Made by a program: the position numbers and the translations under genes
Shown: positions 62,613 through 64,000 of the stretch, in pieces
Layout of the letters: each line of letters opens with the position of its first letter
Position numbering within the stretch: position 1 is the stretch's first letter
Notes under the pieces: model-generated
The model's database searches: none
Told to the model about the DNA's origin: nothing
What the model saw: the letters and a program-made list of their open reading frames with translations, nothing else
Origin: Azadirachta indica
Lineage: Eukaryota > Streptophyta > Magnoliopsida > Sapindales > Meliaceae
Assembly: GCA_022749755.1 (NCBI GenBank)
Contig: CM040446.1
Coordinates: 709,339-773,338, forward strand
DNA: 64,000 bases
Direction: 5' to 3'

Positions 62613-63039
62613 ATTACAATAATTTACCTTCAAGTTAAACAACATCATCGTCATACATAAACAACTATCAATTAATAATATAAACCCAAATTTCATTCTC
62701 CTAACTAGCAAATAACAACATTACTAACATAACAATATAATGATAATCCACAAACAACTAACAACATAAATTCAAATCTCAGTTCTCTTAAGTAACAAAT
62801 AGCAACATAAAGAACATCATAATTTATTATTTTGATTTGTAATTTAATTTTCAATATTATGCAAATTAGAACACCATGAGCTGCAAATCGATTAAGGAAT
62901 ATATTCATTTAATTATATATCCTAGATAGAACTGATAGTACAAGAAAAGATGAATTGTAATTTGCTAAATTAAAAATGGTATGGATTAATGTTAGCATAC
63001 ATGACTACACATAGAAAAATATATATGAAACGTGTTGTA
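62613..63039. other. AT-rich non-coding DNA upstream of the LOG copy
   Basis: No clear TATA box or gene is seen. The open frame extends upstream of the likely LOG start to 62711 without LOG similarity. Confidence 0.5.
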
Positions 63040-64000
63040 TGATTCATGCAGTGTGCGTGCAATACCCGCAAGTACACGGGATCATAACAATTAATATAGG
63101 GATAAGAGGATATCGATCCTACGAGAAATTTTACTCAATTAAGTACCGAAGGTAATTAATTTTGAATTTATTTGAAAAAATCGAATAATTTTAGTGAGAA
63201 AGTAAAATAAACAAAAATTAACTACTTAATAAACTAATTAAAAGATGCAAATTAATAGAACAATATAGGGTGAATAATTTTATCTTAATTAGTCGCATAC
63301 AATTCTTCAATTGATGCTACTCTGATTTAATAATTCACTATATCTCTATGTGAAATTAATTAAATGGAAGTGCATTACGATTAGTGATAATTTCCAATTA
63401 AACTATATAAATTATGTTAGTACATTTCTGTCTAACATGCAATTTACGGTATTTATCACACGGTCTAAATATGATATTCACTTCTTATCTCAAATTAACC
63501 CATATTTCATTCAAATACTGGTTAAATATTTAAAGCATTAATTATCATGATAAATACTTAATACAAGATATCCAAAAAAAAAACAACATAATATCAAAAA
63601 ATAGATGCTTTTAATAGATTAAATCATTGCCCTAAAAAATATGTCTAGCCATACATAATAAAAGGTTCAAATCTCGTAAACATAAATTTAACAAAAGATA
63701 ACACAGTCAATAAACATTAATTTATTCAATTCAAGATAAAGTAAGATGAGAAAAGAGATAGAACTATGATTTGGAGAGCTTTTTTCTTCTAGAGATCAAG
63801 ATTCCACCTTTCTCTTTTTCCAAATGTAGTTTTCTCTCTCTAGATTTCTCTCTCTCCCCTTTTCTTCTCTCTCTAAAACTCCATCATCCAAAAGTGACTA
63901 ATGGAGGCCAATCCTTAAAAAAACATGAAAACTTAAAACCTACTAAATCTATCCATCTATTGGTGATTCAAGGATAAAAAATTATGCAAAAATCGTTAAG
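63040..64000. mobile_element. LTR/LARD-like non-coding repeat, incomplete at window edge
   Basis: It begins with GCGTGCAATACCCGCAAGTA, CACGGG and then AGGGATAAGAGGATATCGAT, words common near the start of large non-coding plant retroelements. It ends in a CT-rich tract (63830-63880). Its layout (AT-rich body, then CT-rich segment) resembles 11300-12400. There is no protein domain and the ends are not defined. Confidence 0.4.

Overview
The window is AT-rich nuclear DNA from a flowering plant. It shows GT-AG introns in a ten-exon gene, a plant cytokinin-activation (LOG) sequence, plant-specific prolamin-like secreted proteins, and many degenerate transposable elements (Copia, LINE, MuDR, CACTA). 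A eudicot is very likely. A woody rosid such as Citrus is my best guess, from the feel of the LINE and prolamin-like sequences only, so that part is weak.

Layout. (1) 1-20045: three copies of a gene for a secreted protein with two prolamin-like (EC1/ECA1-type) six-cysteine domains, all on the minus strand. Copies 1 and 2 lie in a long direct duplication (1-4182 matches 5583-9835) that includes about 3.6 kb upstream of each gene. The junction cuts a Copia retrotransposon (4174-5340). Copy 3 (17890-20045) is more diverged. Between copies 2 and 3 lie an LTR/LARD-like fragment, the RNase H end of a LINE, a MuDR transposase remnant and a roughly 136-bp tandem repeat. (2) 20140-48960: an imperfect giant palindrome around one ten-exon gene of the cysteine synthase family (27160-29148, minus). 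Eleven copies of a conserved block occur here: the four left of the gene all point right, and the seven right of it all point left. The left arm is a mirror copy of the gene's own upstream region as far as its TATA box, and a 100-N assembly gap begins at the next base. A second, inverted gene copy may be hidden there. The right arm is broken by a local duplication and by a decayed Copia element with 5-bp target duplications (38080-42958). (3) 49000-61640: a decayed CACTA (En/Spm) transposon on the minus strand, with TNP2-like and TNPA-like remnants, a related second fragment, an LTR-like piece and probably a LINE 3' end. (4) 61995-62612: an intronless, unbroken LOG cytokinin-riboside phosphoribohydrolase copy, probably a retrocopy. 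The window ends in another LTR/LARD-like non-coding repeat.

The genes do not form a pathway. The main story is structural: recent local duplication (direct for the prolamin-like genes, inverted for the cysteine synthase promoter) in a transposon-rich background. The cysteine synthase-like protein is unusual: the PLP lysine is kept, several expected substrate-binding positions are changed, and it carries a very acidic C-terminal tail.
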